Origin: Callaeas wilsoni | Lineage: Eukaryota; Chordata; Aves; Passeriformes; Callaeidae | Direction: 5' to 3' | Length of the DNA stretch: 64,000 nt | Assembly (NCBI GenBank): GCA_013398955.1 | Contig: VWPU01011642.1 | Coordinates: 62,001 to 126,000 of the forward strand | Shown: positions 1 to 11,328 of the stretch, one piece after another | Layout: each line of letters begins with the position of its first letter | Numbering within the stretch: the stretch's first letter is position 1 | Notes under the pieces: model-generated | The model's database searches: none | What the model saw: the letters and a program-made list of their open reading frames with translations, nothing else | Told to the model about the DNA's origin: nothing | Position numbers and translations under genes: made by a program

Positions 1-683
1 AGGTTGCTTTTATCTAAGTCAAGCAGGACTGGATCCAGCTACCAAAATAAGGGAGTGGAGGATGTTCCCTGGCAGGGAAGCTCCCCAGAGGAAAGAGGTG
101 GCCTTTACTCCAGGAAGAGTGGGAAGCTGGATATTCTGCTTGTCCTCCTGGCAAGCACTAGGGCCCAACAGGGTGTCACCCAAGGTGACAGCAACAAGCC
201 TGGGTGTCACAAGCACAGCCACAGAGACCCTCTCCAGCCTCAGCAGCAGCTCTCTCCAAAACAAGGCTGGTGAAGAAACCACTTTAGGCTTTGATGAACC
301 CAATGCACTCAGTGTTACCATCCTGGTGACCCTTGGAAATGGCTCTGTGCAAACCTTAAGACACCCCTGAAGTCAAGTTCAACAAATCCTCAGAGACAAG
401 AGTCACTTGGAGCTGGGGGTAAAGAACACAAAATAGTCTGTAGGAGTGGCAGGACATCGAAGCAAAGCCTGTGCATAGACTGCAGCATTAACAGGAGTCA
501 GCATCCCCCCTTGGAGCACCTGAGCCAGTGTGGCAGGACACATCCTCCCCCTCTCTAGCACAGATGGTTGGTGCAGCTAGGGAAGGGATAGCCCAGGGGC
601 TGAAAGGCCCAGCAAGGGCTCATCTCTGGGCCAAAAGGACTAAAGCCCAAGCTAAGAATCCACATCTTAGTCTGGAGAGCAGA
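1..683. other. Unassigned non-coding DNA
   Basis: No gene or known repeat is recognised. Overlapping short open frames of up to about 102 codons occur on both strands between positions 4 and 370. They are mutually overlapping, rich in S, P, Q and G, and look like chance frames. The stretch precedes the plus-strand LTR-like sequence and may include part of its flank. I see no promoter, tRNA or tandem repeat in it. Confidence 0.5.
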
Positions 684-1112
684 TGTAGGAAGAGATAACA
701 GAGATATTCTTGACTGAGAGTCACTGTTTTACAAACTATAAAAGACACACGAGTTATCACGGAGGCAGAAGCCTTCTACACACACACCCTGAGAGTGTGG
801 GGGACTTCTCCCCGGAGTTTGGACGCAGATTCCGCGGTTACTTTCCTGGGAATTGAGGGAAAGGATCTCGATGTGTGCCCCACCAACAATTGGATGGTGA
901 GATACACTGGACCCTAAGTTATACTATTTCTTCGCTAGCTGTAAAATTAATGGTACCTTTAACCTCGTGCTGTATATACCTACCAGGCGGGTTTTTTTTA
1001 TCCTTATTCTTGAGTAGTATATAGTTTGTTTTAAGTCTTATGTCTATTAGTTTTGTGTCTGTTAAATAACTAATACATTCTATAATAGACCGAATCAGCC
1101 ATTATTAAAGAA
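684..1112 (+). mobile_element. Probable ERV LTR, plus strand (ERV-L/serine-primer type)
   Basis: I call this an LTR for three reasons. There is a good TATA box (TATAAAAG, 737-744). A long AT-rich segment without coding character follows it. And it is followed at 1113-1134 by sequence resembling the primer-binding site complementary to serine tRNA. The left edge at 684 (a TGT) is only a plausible LTR start: the region upstream of the TATA box has no diagnostic motif. The right edge is set by the primer-binding site. No clear poly(A) signal is seen at the expected place, the nearest being a weak TAAATAA-like string near 1063. No gag-like frame follows, so the provirus is truncated soon after the leader. 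Family assignment is inference; a consensus search is needed. Confidence 0.45.
737..744 (+). promoter_or_regulatory. TATA box of the plus-strand LTR
   Basis: TATAAAAG lies in an otherwise AT-mixed context about 370 bases before the primer-binding-site-like sequence. In an LTR it would set the U3/R border some 25-30 bases downstream, near 765-770. Current activity is unknown. Confidence 0.45.
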
Positions 1113-1134
1113 TTTGCCAACGAAAGTGGGTTTT
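1113..1134 (+). other. Primer-binding-site-like sequence (serine tRNA type)
   Basis: The string TTGCCAACGAAAGTGGG followed by TTTTGA aligns with the complement of the 3' end of vertebrate tRNA-Ser(GCU), which in retroviruses reads TTTGGCGACGAGGATGGG and then ATTCGA. By hand I count about 17 of 25 matching positions, and most differences are transitions. That fits an old, decayed primer-binding site just 3' of an LTR. The tRNA sequence is from general knowledge. A decayed site of another tRNA, or coincidence, remains possible. Confidence 0.4.
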
Positions 1135-1675
1135 GAGGTCCTGGCCACCCCAATAAAGCTCCTGCCTGCTGCCAGAGGCCTGGGCAAAAGGCAGTGACTC
1201 AGCTAAACCCTCACATCCATTCGTAACAGCCTGCTCTAGCATTCCCTTCTGCCTGGCAGTGTAAGAGCGAGGAGGGAGCTGGAGCAAGCGGCCTGCACCT
1301 GCCTGGAGAGGAATTCCAGGCACCACACAGCACCTTCACAGATCCTGGGGTATAAAATGCCACGGCACGTTCTGCCACTTGCTTGGTAGGTCCTCAGTTG
1401 TTTAGGCTTGGAAATTCCGTGCTGGGAACTTTCTGCAGCACAGCAGCAGGGCAGGCAAGGGTGGCTCCGAGCTGCTCTGGGCTGCACGTGGGGAAGAGCA
1501 CTGGTGCTCCCGCGGGTGGAATGATGGAGCAGGAGGTGGCTGTTACGGTGTGCCGGCGTTGTGTGGCAGTGCCCAGGTCAGCAGGGCTGCAGTGGTGCTC
1601 CCAGGCACATGCACAGTGCAAGGACTCGCAGCCTGGATGCGGCTCTGGCTCTGAGTCTGTGGAGAGCTGCCCAGA
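1135..1675. other. Non-coding spacer between two LTRs, with a consensus TATA box
   Basis: This is the DNA between the plus-strand LTR/leader and the minus-strand LTR. It holds an AATAAA at 1152-1157 and a well-formed TATA box in a G-rich setting (GGGGTATAAAATGC, TATA at 1351-1357), both on the + strand. No retroviral gag, pol or env frame is recognised. An open frame of 124 codons at 1383-1757 runs into the neighbouring LTR and is judged spurious. The stretch could be the remains of an ERV leader or an unrelated host segment. Confidence 0.4.
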
Positions 1676-2065
1676 TGAACCACACGTACTCATAGAGTTA
1701 TTGGTGGAACTCCTAACTTCGTTTATTCATTACCATAGGCCTGGTTATATACGATAGTCAGCTGTTCACGTGCTGCTTAGTAACTTAGGATTGGATAATA
1801 GCTATTATCATGCATATAACAGCTAATACAGATTGGCTATAGCTAAACAATCATGCTTTTTCTTTATTCTTTCTTGTGGTTACATGCTCCTGTTTTCTCA
1901 TCCTGTCTTCCCAGCTTGTTACTGTCCTACCAGTGACTTTGTTTCTTCTTTCTTGCTTATTCAGGATAGTCAGGGTTGCTGAGGCCTGGGTTGTGCACAT
2001 TCCAATGAGCAGCTCCCGTGAGAAACTGCTCCCAGTATCCATTTTCTCTGAGAAACTGCTCAACA
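1676..2065 (-). mobile_element. Probable solo LTR, minus strand, alpharetrovirus-like layout
   Basis: Read on the minus strand, the sequence has two CCAAT boxes (1832-1836 and 1790-1794), a TATA box (1745-1751), and an AATAAACG poly(A) signal only about 18 bases further on (1722-1727). This spacing matches avian alpharetrovirus LTRs, where AATAAA sits just downstream of the TATA box and R is very short. The proposed start is TGTTGAGC and the proposed end is GGTTCA, giving about 390 bp. No tRNA-Trp or tRNA-Lys primer site follows, so it is probably a solo or truncated LTR. Flanking 6-bp sequences do not match as a target duplication, and a U3 repeat continues just past 2065, so the right boundary may lie as far out as about 2105. 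Confidence 0.55.
1722..1751 (-). promoter_or_regulatory. Compact TATA box plus poly(A) signal of the minus-strand LTR
   Basis: On the minus strand TATATAA (complement of 1745-1751) is followed after about 18 bases by AATAAA (complement of 1722-1727). Transcript start and RNA 3' end would therefore be separated by a very short R region, as in avian leukosis-type LTRs. The pairing of the two signals is the main reason for calling this LTR. Confidence 0.55.
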
Positions 2066-2089
2066 ATTACTGAAACCTGGGTTGTGCAC
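1975..2089. repeat. U3-type direct repeats at the edge of the minus-strand LTR
   Basis: Two 24-base copies (1975-1998 and 2066-2089) match at about 20 of 24 positions and share CCTGGGTTGTGCAC. Between them AGAAACTGCTC occurs twice, 30 bases apart (2021-2031 and 2051-2061). Repeats of this kind are common in LTR enhancer regions. The second 24-base copy lies just outside the proposed LTR edge, which makes that edge uncertain. Confidence 0.6.
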
Positions 2090-2105
2090 GTAGCTTAGCT
2101 CTGCA

Positions 2106-5100
2106 TGTCCTTGCTCAGAGAGCCATTCTTCTACATGAGTTGGTGCCTGAGAGCCAAAGACGAGCTGCACCTAGGCTAGACTGTTCACAGGGTTTTTTCA
2201 ACCACCTAATTCCAACCCTGTTCCCTGTACCTCTCCAGCCTGCCTGGCAGAGAATGCAGAGCTGTGCTGCTGTGAGGAAACCTCCTGCAGACTGCAAACT
2301 CTTCTATAGGGGATTTGCTCTGTTTGCATCCAGGGTGAGATAAGCAAATACAAGGGATGTGAATCTTGAGACTATTTTACCCACGTGTTTTCGTGGGATC
2401 TGAGCTGGCAAGGGATTTTAATCATGGCACCTTCTAAACATACCTGTGCTACAACCAGAGACTGGCAGCAAATGATGAACTGCAAACATTGCTCCAGCAG
2501 GCTCTTACCAAACAGATTTCAGAGCAACCTCTCTGCTAGAGAAGGACTGGGGAGATGTGTGGGTGGGATTCATAACACGGGAGTCAAGTCTGACCTGGCA
2601 GCTCAGTCCTCACTTGAGGAAGGGCAGGCACCTCCCTCTTCAGCATGATCTGAGCTCTTCTTTACAGCCACTTCTCTCCCTCTGGACTGTAGTAGGAGTT
2701 TGGATAACCGAGCCAGAGCAAGCTGAACTCTTGGATAAATGAAATCTTGTGACATAAATTTAGCTCTCATTTTTTTCCCCTAAGAAAGCCTGCATTTAAA
2801 GGCAAACCAATAAGCACCACAGCTATCACTGACAGGAACATAAAGGCAGTAAAATTAATTGCTAATACTGCCTGTTCCTTTCCAGGTTTACTCAGTAAGA
2901 CCTGAAGGGCTCCATTTCTCCAAGGGTAAAATAAACTCAGAAGTATCTAACAATACTGAGGATCGCTGGCAGTTTTAAAATGTGTGATATACACCCTGGA
3001 TACAGCACACACCTCTGCAGCAAAGGTATTTCTCACTCCAGAAAGAAGTGCTCCTTTACTCCAGCTGAGTGCTGGAGCTGGTGACAAGCTGCAGAGACAT
3101 GGCAGGAATGAGCCAAGCAATGGATCTGCTCGGGATGTGCCCAAGAAGGTTGTCACTTTTCCAGGAACAGCATCCCAAGCAGCCTCACTGAGGCTGAGTT
3201 TGACCTTCTGCCCCTCTCAGCAAGCTCCAGAGAGCTGCACCTTAACCTGCACAACACCTCAGGGTCCTTGCCTTGCTCCCGTACACACTGCTCGAGGCTG
3301 AAAATAATGAAGCCTTTATACATTTCAATACACATATTTCAACTTCTTCCTTACTTATAAAATATACCACGAACCAGTCTGTCACTCAGTCAGGCTCTTG
3401 GCAGTATTATTTTAATTGAGAAAAATATCGGTGAATTATTATCTCTTTAGAATTAAATGTATTTGTCTCTGCAAAAAAAGCAGAGGAAACAACCTCACAG
3501 TTTGTGTCTATTTTTGACACTTTCTGCATTCACAGAGAGACTTGAGCATCCCCATTACATGGTTTTACAGATCAAAACTCCTTGCTGGAGTTTTGCAAAA
3601 GCTGTGGCAGTGAGACAGAACTAACTTTGGCTTTTTATCTTCTTCATTAGTGTTGCCCTCTGCTCAAAATGGCCTCTAGACAAACTATTTATTGTTGGGT
3701 TAATTAGATCATTTGGATCTATGCTTGCCACTGCATTTTCACAGCCTAGAGTATCTAAGACACATGGTCTTTGGATATCTAAGAATCTTGAGTATGTGAC
3801 ACATGGGCTTTCCCAAAGGAAAAAGGAGGATAGAAATTACTGGCTGGGGGAGATAATATTCCAGACAGGCAAACTTCCCCTGTTATTACTGCAGGAGTTT
3901 ATCTAAGGCTGTATAAAGCCCTTAATCTCTAGTTCTCTCTCTTTCAGTGCCTTCAGAAAATAACTTGCCTCTTTATAAAAATATTTTGCTCCCATGGAAG
4001 CAGGATGAAAAGGAGAAATAGGTAGAGATGGCTGTAGACAGCTAGTGTTGAGATGCAACATGAAGAACGCAGCATGTGTGCACCTCTGACAGCCGGCAGT
4101 GGAAAGAATGTACATACAGACAATAACATGCACATCTGTTACTGGAATCATAAACAAATTAGTCTCAATTGCTATCTTAATACAGATGAAATATGGATCT
4201 CTTATATGCAGCTACTCTAAAATGATAGTAAGACATTAGAACACATTTTTAGAAATTAGGAACAGTCAGAAGGATGTGGATAACAAAGCACTCCCTCAGC
4301 CCTTCAGTGCATGGGGAGTATTCTAGGGATAACCACATGGGACTTCTTTCCCCAGGTGCCTGCTTCAAAAGAAGCAAATTTTAGCAACTGTTGAGGAAAA
4401 GAAATTCATGTCCCCTGGCAGATATTACAATAATAAATTCAGTAGCAAATTTTAGTTTCTGCCCTATCTGGCAGCACCCACTCTGTTAAACATTGCTAAC
4501 TTTTCACCTTGTCCAAAGATAAAAATCTAGATAAAGATGGATTTTCAAAAGACCCTGGCACCATTTAACTACTTCTGTTTTGAAACACAAAGTCACTTAA
4601 AAAGCAGTCCTAAAGGGAGATTTAAGGGTAGTTTAGCCAACCTTTTCCTTCGAAGTGTTGTTCTTTTGAAGGTTTCTAGGCATATACTGGCTATAACCAG
4701 ACTGGGCTAAAACCCCTGGGTTCTCTGAGCTTGGGAACCTTGACACCTGAAAGCCACAGGCAGTGCTGGCTGCAGCCAAGGAGAGGTGGCTGATCACTCA
4801 GTGAGTGTTAGATCACAGAAAAGCACCTAAGTAGAAAGACTTCCTTCTAAATGGCTGTATGCAGACGTGGCACCACACCAGTCCTGGCTCGAGTCCTGTC
4901 CCTTGACTTGGTGTCGAAAGCCTCATGAAGAGGATCAGCTCAGAACTAGAATGAGTCAAAACACTGAGACACCACAACCTACAAACACCTCAGTTGTAGC
5001 TGTACTACTGCTGAATTACTACTAGTTGATTTTGCTTAATTTCACTGAGGTAAAAAAAAGATCTTGTCCAGTATTTAGACCTTTTATAATTACGTCTGAA

Positions 5101-8100
5101 TATATTTTCTAACAGACACAAACATATTTTTGTTAGTTTGTGGACTATACACATCACATATTACTGGTTTAATTTATTATGTGTGTATAAGTTGCATCAT
5201 GACTGTGACCAGCATGGAAAATCTGCCACAAAATCGATCTGCTTTGGGAAATTGGCAGTCACCGCCACACTACCAGTGGACATTTAAAACTCATCTGAAC
5301 CTCATCTGGCGGAAATACAATTTTGAAGGCTTGGGAAAGGGTCTGCAAAAAGTTGAGAAATGTCTCCCATCCTCACTAATTCCATTCTGAGGTGTACATG
5401 TAACACATGTATTTAAAATTTGTATCAATCAAATGTAAATCACTTTCAAATCTGAGAGCACGGTAAAACTTTAAAAAGACAACGTGCTTGGGTGCCTTGT
5501 GCCTCTCAGGACTATCAGCTGGATACATCAGTGACTGAGGACAGCTGCATCCACCCTGGCATCCAGCACGGAGATCAAAAATGCACGTGAAAGAAACTAT
5601 TAGCTGGGAACTGGAATGCTTAACTGCACTCTGGCTGCAGCTACACTTGGGAAAAAACAGAGAGGAAACGACACATCTCCTTCTTTTTAAAAATTCATTT
5701 AAAACAACTAAAAAAAGGCTTTGGTTACCCTGAGATGCTGGCACACTCCTCCTGCCTGAGCTGAGGTTTCTGCTGCTTTTGAAGCATCTCTGGCTCTGGT
5801 CCAAATTTGAACGATAGGAGAAATGGATACTTGTTAAAAGCACGTGCTTGATTCACTTACCCAACATAAAACTTTCCTTTTTTTTCCTGTCAGATTTTTA
5901 TCCAAAGTACATTGCACCAGTGAATTGGACATGAGTAATAAATTCTGATCTCCTTAAAATGTCCTCCCATGAATATAGGCTAAAATCCTCATTAAACACC
6001 TTGATAAATTAATGAATTTATAGGGATGCACAGAGAGGTTGACAAGCAGCTGTCATTCACCTTTTCTTCTAGCCACAAATGTTTGAAGCCAATCAAAATA
6101 ATCTCAGATCTGGCAGAAGATTTAGAATAGACAAAAGGAAATACTATTTTAAACAACCAAGTTATGGAAAACCTGACTCCTGTTACAGAATGTCCTGGAT
6201 GCTGAGGACTAAAATAAATGCAGAAGATGATCAAATCAGAAAAAAAGAAAGTCCATTGGGTGGACGTGAAACAAAGCAAACAAGACATCCTGGGTAGCAG
6301 AGGAACCACAAAACATTCATGGGGCAGAAGGCACACAAGATATCTCTGGCACTTTCTCTGTAAGCCAGGGTGCACCTCACTAACTGCCATTATCCTAACT
6401 GCCCCAGGACACTCTCAAGATTGAGGCAAGAATCAGAGTGCATTTCATTCTCTGGGAAAAGAAGACTCAGAGCACAGGCCCACCAAACCCAGCCCAGAGC
6501 CACTGCTGGTCCTGCTTGGCTCAGCGGGGACCGGGCACCTTCAGCCTCCTACGGCCAGGACCTGGGGCTTGGCCAAGCTCTTCTTTCTGGCACTGCCCCC
6601 TTAACCAGAACCCTCTTCCTGATGCAAATACCTTTCTGTGACCTTGTTGTGCCTAAATGTATCCCCAGAGATCTCCCATAACGCAGAGGCTGGGTGATTA
6701 ACTTCATTAGGACAGTAACTTTTGTTCCTCCTGTTAATGAACAGCCGTGTGTGACACCACTGGATGCTGACGTACAGAAGTGCTTTCTGGACAGGAGCTC
6801 ACACTGGGTGAAGCAGATCATGGCACAGCTCAGCTCAGTAACAGCTTGGCCAGGTGACACAGATCCAGCTTTTTCTTTACAAACACACCAGTGAGTGAGA
6901 CCTGAACACCTCCTCTGCCTGTAAGTGAATCCATGGAAACCTACGAAGTTATCTTACACTACCACTGAAATAACAACAATTACAATAAATGCAGCTTAGT
7001 GTCAGCCCTGGGCAGAGGCAGCAGGTAACAAGATAGCCTGAGCAGTGCCCTCATTAAGGCTCTCTGGTAAGGAAAGCCCATCCTACATATTGACTTTTCC
7101 ATGCCTGTTGTGGTGGTGGGTAATTTGACAATTTGCCTTTCATTCCCTTAGGATGCTCCATCTGGGTTCAGATCAATGGCCCACCCAGCTGTTTCAGCTG
7201 AACTCTGCTTTTAGCTTGCTGACTATAAAACAATCATATAAATTCCTGGTGTGCTCAGGAGAAAATACTAGTGGTGGGGTGATGGATATTCCCCAGAGAA
7301 TGTCCTCTGAGTAAGCCAATCTGTGTCTGGAGGAACCCCTTTTTAGGGGTGTGCGAGCTTTTCAAAAGGATGTAAGTACAATTCTGTGCAGTTTAAATAG
7401 CAGAAAGCAACTGAATGACATTTCTCAACATTTGGGGGAGCAGAAGAGCACTCCCAGCCCTAAAAACCATGGATGTGGAAGCAGCACATGACTGGAGGAG
7501 GACCGGCCCCTGACTGGGCACGCTCTCACAGTGCCTTTTCCGAAATCCCCATTTACACCACGGAACTGCTGCACATAACCAACAATTTATGGAGCTGACT
7601 TCCTTCTCTTTTAATTCTCATTTCAGCTGCATGTGTGGCACCTTTGTGTTTAGGCTGCTCTAATCTCTTTGAGGAGAGAAAAAGTGGCTCATGTCTTCAT
7701 TAGCAAATTGAAGGGTAATCTCACTTCACTGCGAGCTCCCATTGTCCCTCTGATACGCTGCAGGGCTCACAGCACCGGGTTCTGCACACAGAAAAGGACA
7801 AGAACTACAAAGAAGGGGTGGCATTTGCATGCCAGTATCAGTGATGCAATGATCTATGAGGAGACACTCCCCTACGCCCATTTCACACCACGGATAACCA
7901 AACCTTCAGCCTTCCAAGCTTTCGGCGCTGTTGCCTTGATCATTTGCTGTTACCATTCTCCTACATAACCAACAGAGCGGTTGCTCTGCATGATCCATCT
8001 GCCCAAGCCTTCCTTCAGCACCACATGGTAGCTCTGCCAGTCATCCAGGGATATTTCCTTTCACTGACTCATATGCACTTGCTTACATTAGACACATGGA

Positions 8101-8641
8101 GGCCTCAAGCTTCAGTCTCCCCTCAATTAATTAAACTAACACGCTACTCTCATGGGACCACCTCCCTGCCCTTTATAACAAATGCCTGGGGAAGGACACC
8201 CCTGGCATTTGGGAGCTTGCTCCTGCTTCAATTCCTTTCATCAGTGTCCTGCAGTGATACAAACCACTGCTGCTTTGTGGTGCTGGAAACAGGGAAGAAG
8301 TCTTTGCAGCTGCTGAGTTGGTGATAGAGGTGCTGATGCTCCTTGGTGAGGTTTTTTGTGTGCAGTCTCACATAGCTGACAGTGTCTGTAACATCTCTGA
8401 AATGAGCCCGTATGTGCACATGGAAATCTGCGCATGTGGACTGAACAAGTTAAAAGAGAGGGAAAAAAGAGAGCAGAGTTTCCTGTCTATGCTAGTCCAT
8501 CCTCTGGGGCAGGGCTGAACGTGCTGGTGGATCAAAGACACTGAATGAGATGGGTATTAACACACTCCCACCAGTCTTGGGAAAGGAGGGAGCGCAGGCC
8601 AGGGAGAAGAGACATCCTCAGTATGCTGTCGTGAGTAATAA
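2106..8641. other. 6.5 kb without recognisable genes or repeats
   Basis: No coding region, tRNA, LTR or CR1 copy is recognised. The longest chance frame is 155 codons on the minus strand (5376-5843). It has no recognisable domain, and a frame of that size is expected in this length. AT-rich stretches occur near 3300-3450, 4140-4260 and 5030-5190. An A/T-rich block at 3360-3480 has no array structure. It is likely intergenic or intronic host DNA. Confidence 0.5.
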
Positions 8642-8854
8642 AATCACAGAATGGTTTGGGTTGAAAGAGACCTAAAACATCATCTAGTTACAAGCCCCCT
8701 GCCATGGATAGGGTTGCCACCCACCAGAGCAGGTCGCTCAGGGCACCATTCAACCTGGCCTCAAACACTTCCAGGGATGGAGCATCCACAGCTTCTCTGG
8801 GCAACCTGTGCCAGGGCCTCAGCACCCTCTGAGTGAAGAACTTCGCATGGGAAA
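8642..8854 (-). mobile_element. CR1 LINE 3'-end fragment
   Basis: The + strand reads as the reverse complement of a chicken-repeat-1 3' region. It starts with the terminal motif AATCACAGAATGGTTTGGG and the words that typically follow (a GTTG-AAAG-GACC string, then TGCCATGG, CCAGGGATGGAGCATCCACA, CTCTGGGCAACCTGTGCCAG and GTGAAGAACTTC). The copy is about 213 bp, strongly 5'-truncated as is usual for CR1, and contains no reverse-transcriptase coding sequence. It keeps only one unit of the octamer-like 3' terminal repeat. Homology ends sharply at GAAGAACTTC near 8854. The short frame across it (8651-8836) is not a gene. Confidence 0.9.
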
Positions 8855-9840
8855 GGCTCAGGCAGCCTTTGTCTCACTGACTCCTGGGAAAAATATGCAG
8901 GGGACAGCCACTACAAACATCCTGAGTTCAGGAACAGCTTCAGTGGGATCGCAGTCAATTGTGCATGAAATACGAAGCCCTAGAAAAACAGATTTCATTA
9001 GTTCTGGAGCTCACACAACCACTTGGACAGTATGTTAAAAAATAATAGAAAAGCTGGTCATAAAATACCAGCAGAATGGAGGTGCACGTCCAGAAGCTAA
9101 AATGAGTTCTGAACAAGAAGCCAAATAGCTGCAACTTATTTATTAGAGATCTATTGAATCAACGACCCTACCGTACCCACGGAAACTACTGTACCAATTC
9201 ATCCTCACCAAATGAGAAAGCAAAAGCTGTTTCCTTAAAGAACTGCCTCAGAATGAACTAATCTGTAACAATATTAAAGCAGAACATATTTGTGCTGATT
9301 TTTTAACAATTTTTTATTACACAGCACTACTTTCTCATGTCTAACAGTCACCCTTGGGAGCTGCGCAGGACCTGTTACACTTTTTCTGACACTTCTCTAA
9401 TCCAGCATATTACAGGGGAAAGCACCTGAGTGCAAGTGGCTGGGAACAAGTCACCTGCATTTGCTTGGGAATAGAATGTGCAGGTGTGAGGCTCCTCTGC
9501 ACCTGAGTATGGGGCAATTGATCCCTGATGGGTCCTTGACCACAGCACCAACAACACAAATCCCGGTGATCGGGTGTGGACCCTTACCCGCTCCAGCAGG
9601 GAGAACCTAGTACAAGCCTAGCTGGTGTTAAGACTTCCCTGCTGAGTGTGGATGGGGAAGGAGTATCTGCTGCATTTTCAACCTTCTCCAGCCACAGCAA
9701 CTGTTTGTGATTCAGCCTGAAGGTGGCAGAGAAAAGTGGGGGTTCAGTTCTAACCGGAGAAAGGCATGCCCTTCCTCTCTGCTCCTCTGCCTCCGGCTGC
9801 AAGGGCTGTGTGACAGATGTTGGGATGGGACCACCTGGAG

Positions 9841-9841
<1 letters not shown>
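8855..9841. other. Unassigned non-coding DNA between CR1 and (CA)n
   Basis: Nothing recognisable is present. AT-rich sequence occurs around 9280-9320, and only short overlapping frames are seen. The minus-strand frames near the end read into the CA repeat and translate as runs of Val-Cys, which marks them as spurious. Confidence 0.5.

Positions 9842-9874
<33 letters not shown>
9842..9874. repeat. (CA)n microsatellite
   Basis: This is an uninterrupted AC/CA dinucleotide run of about 33 bases, ending in a short CAGACAGA transition. Such runs are typically length-polymorphic. The frames crossing it (HTHT or CVCV translations) are artefacts of the repeat. Confidence 0.97.
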
Positions 9875-9878
<4 letters not shown>

Positions 9879-11234
9879 GAGTCAAAGGTGGAGTGTACAC
9901 TTTGGAACTAACTTCAGGTGTGTTACTGAAAGCTTGAACTAAGTCTAATTAACGTTTTAGCTGTCGGCATTTCTATCACTTGGTCTGATCTAACAGCACT
10001 CCTTTTTCTAATCCTCTCAAAATAGGCTGTTTTAAAGGTTTACTCAGGCTGACACTTGGACCATGATGCTGAAGTACTGTTATTAAAAACAAAGCTATTT
10101 GGTGTTCATTAGCAGGGTGACAATTAGCTGCAAGACAAGTGTAGCTGGAATCACAGGACTCATGCCTCTGTACTAATTTTATTGGAAGCTCCTGAGGACA
10201 CCAAGGCATGGGCAGTGCTCACAGAGGAGGCAGAGTGGCTCCTCGGGCTCCCTGGGGCAGCCAGGAGGGCAAAATCCCGCAGATATCCCAGGGAAGCACC
10301 CTGCCTGCCTGGCAATTTCACTTGCACAACCACAGCCACTGTCCTCATTTTGTGGAACTTTCTCCCCAAAATGTTCTTCTTCCTTTCCCCCTCATCTTTT
10401 TCCTTTTCCTAGTGAGGCTCTGATGTATCTGAAGGGCTTCTGCTGTCTGGTTCTAAACCGAGTTAGCTCTATCAGATTTATTTTTGTCTGTCTGTGCCAC
10501 ACGAGGCTTGAATGGCTTTCTGAAATATCACTGTGGCAGACTTTGGGGATAACAATACTGATTTTGGTCTTCAACCAGCTGTCTTCTCAAACATAATCAA
10601 TGTCTTCTTTTCTCTCTCCACAGCAAGCAATAGTTAATTTATATTTGAACTTTTCCATCTTTGAGAACGTGTTTACCACCGCCTCCTTGAAGGACACTGG
10701 ATCTCATTTACTTGGACTTCCTCTGTTCTGCTCTCGCTCTGAAGAAAAGCCCTTTATGTTGATGTGACACTATAAAAATCCATAATCATAAAGTTAAAAA
10801 TAAACCCCTTGCTAGAATAAGATCAGCTGAATATACTTAATTTCTTTATTTGGGTCTGCCTTGTATTTTCACGTTTGACTTCAATTAAATTACTTTTCTT
10901 CAGCAATTCAGAGGCATTTCAGTAACCATGTGCCACTGAATATAAAAATCACATATTTATTGCACAGATAAGAGTGCACACCATCCCAGGGTGTCTCACT
11001 TCAAAGGTCTTATTCCAACACAACATGCTTTTTATCGCTCAGGAACTGCCGCTGAGGGCCCATTAAACCCCAGATCGTGCTGCTCCTGCCTGTGAGTGCT
11101 CTCTGGGCACAGGAGCAGCACTGGGGATGGGGGGGCCCTTCAGCTCGCACATTGTCACAGGGGTGCTGTGCTTGCGAGGGGCTGAGCACAGCACTGCCCA
11201 GCTCACAGCTGCTCACCTGCAGAAATACCACACT
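9875..11234. other. Unassigned non-coding DNA upstream of the tRNA/LTR chimera
   Basis: No gene is recognised. A pyrimidine-rich patch lies near 10375-10412, and an AT-rich segment at 10760-10980. The last part (11077-11234) is GC-richer and forms the host flank next to the retroviral insertion described below. Confidence 0.5.
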
Positions 11235-11264
11235 GCCTGCTGCTTTACTCTGGCTTGGCCTGTC
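11235..11264. repeat. 30-bp direct repeat, distal copy (extra U5 piece)
   Basis: The 30 bases beginning GCCTGCTGCTTTACTCTGGC match 11343-11372, inside the LTR U5, at 29 of 30 positions (one A/G difference). The copy abuts and overlaps the 5' end of the tRNA-like sequence, so the first seven bases of the 'tRNA' (GCCTGTC) are supplied by this repeat and not by a faithful tRNA acceptor. The host flank to its left does not continue the LTR. Confidence 0.9.
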
Positions 11265-11328
11265 TAGCTCAGTCGGTAGAGCATGAGATTTAATCTCAGG
11301 GTCGCGGGTTCAAGCCTCACGTTGGGCG
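11258..11328 (+). pseudogene. tRNA-Lys(CUU)-derived sequence (retro-copied, not a functional tRNA)
   Basis: The 71 bases follow vertebrate tRNA-Lys(CUU) from acceptor to discriminator G: the D-arm string TAGCTCAGTCGGTAGAGC, anticodon stem TGAGA/TCTCA (11284-11288 and 11294-11298), T-arm GGGTTCAAGCC, and 3' end GTTGGGCG. Defects are clear. The anticodon loop is 5 nt instead of 7 because two bases are missing, so the CUU anticodon is lost. The T stem carries a mismatch. The acceptor start GCCTGTC differs from the expected GCCCGGC and matches the neighbouring U5 repeat. CCA follows directly (11329-11331), which vertebrate nuclear tRNA genes do not encode. Together with the adjoining LTR, this shows it is a DNA copy of a mature primer tRNA. 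A- and B-box-like strings remain, but a working tRNA is not expected. Confidence 0.85.

Noticed and set aside
1851..2066. 71-codon minus ORF as a retroviral protein
   Set aside because: It lies wholly in the LTR U3 region and has no viral protein motif.
9584..9937. Short ORFs with Val-Cys or His-Thr runs
   Set aside because: They are translations of the (CA)n microsatellite.
11258..11328. Functional tRNA-Lys gene on the + strand
   Set aside because: The anticodon loop lacks two bases, the T stem and acceptor have mismatches, CCA is encoded, and the sequence sits exactly where an LTR's primer-binding site should be.
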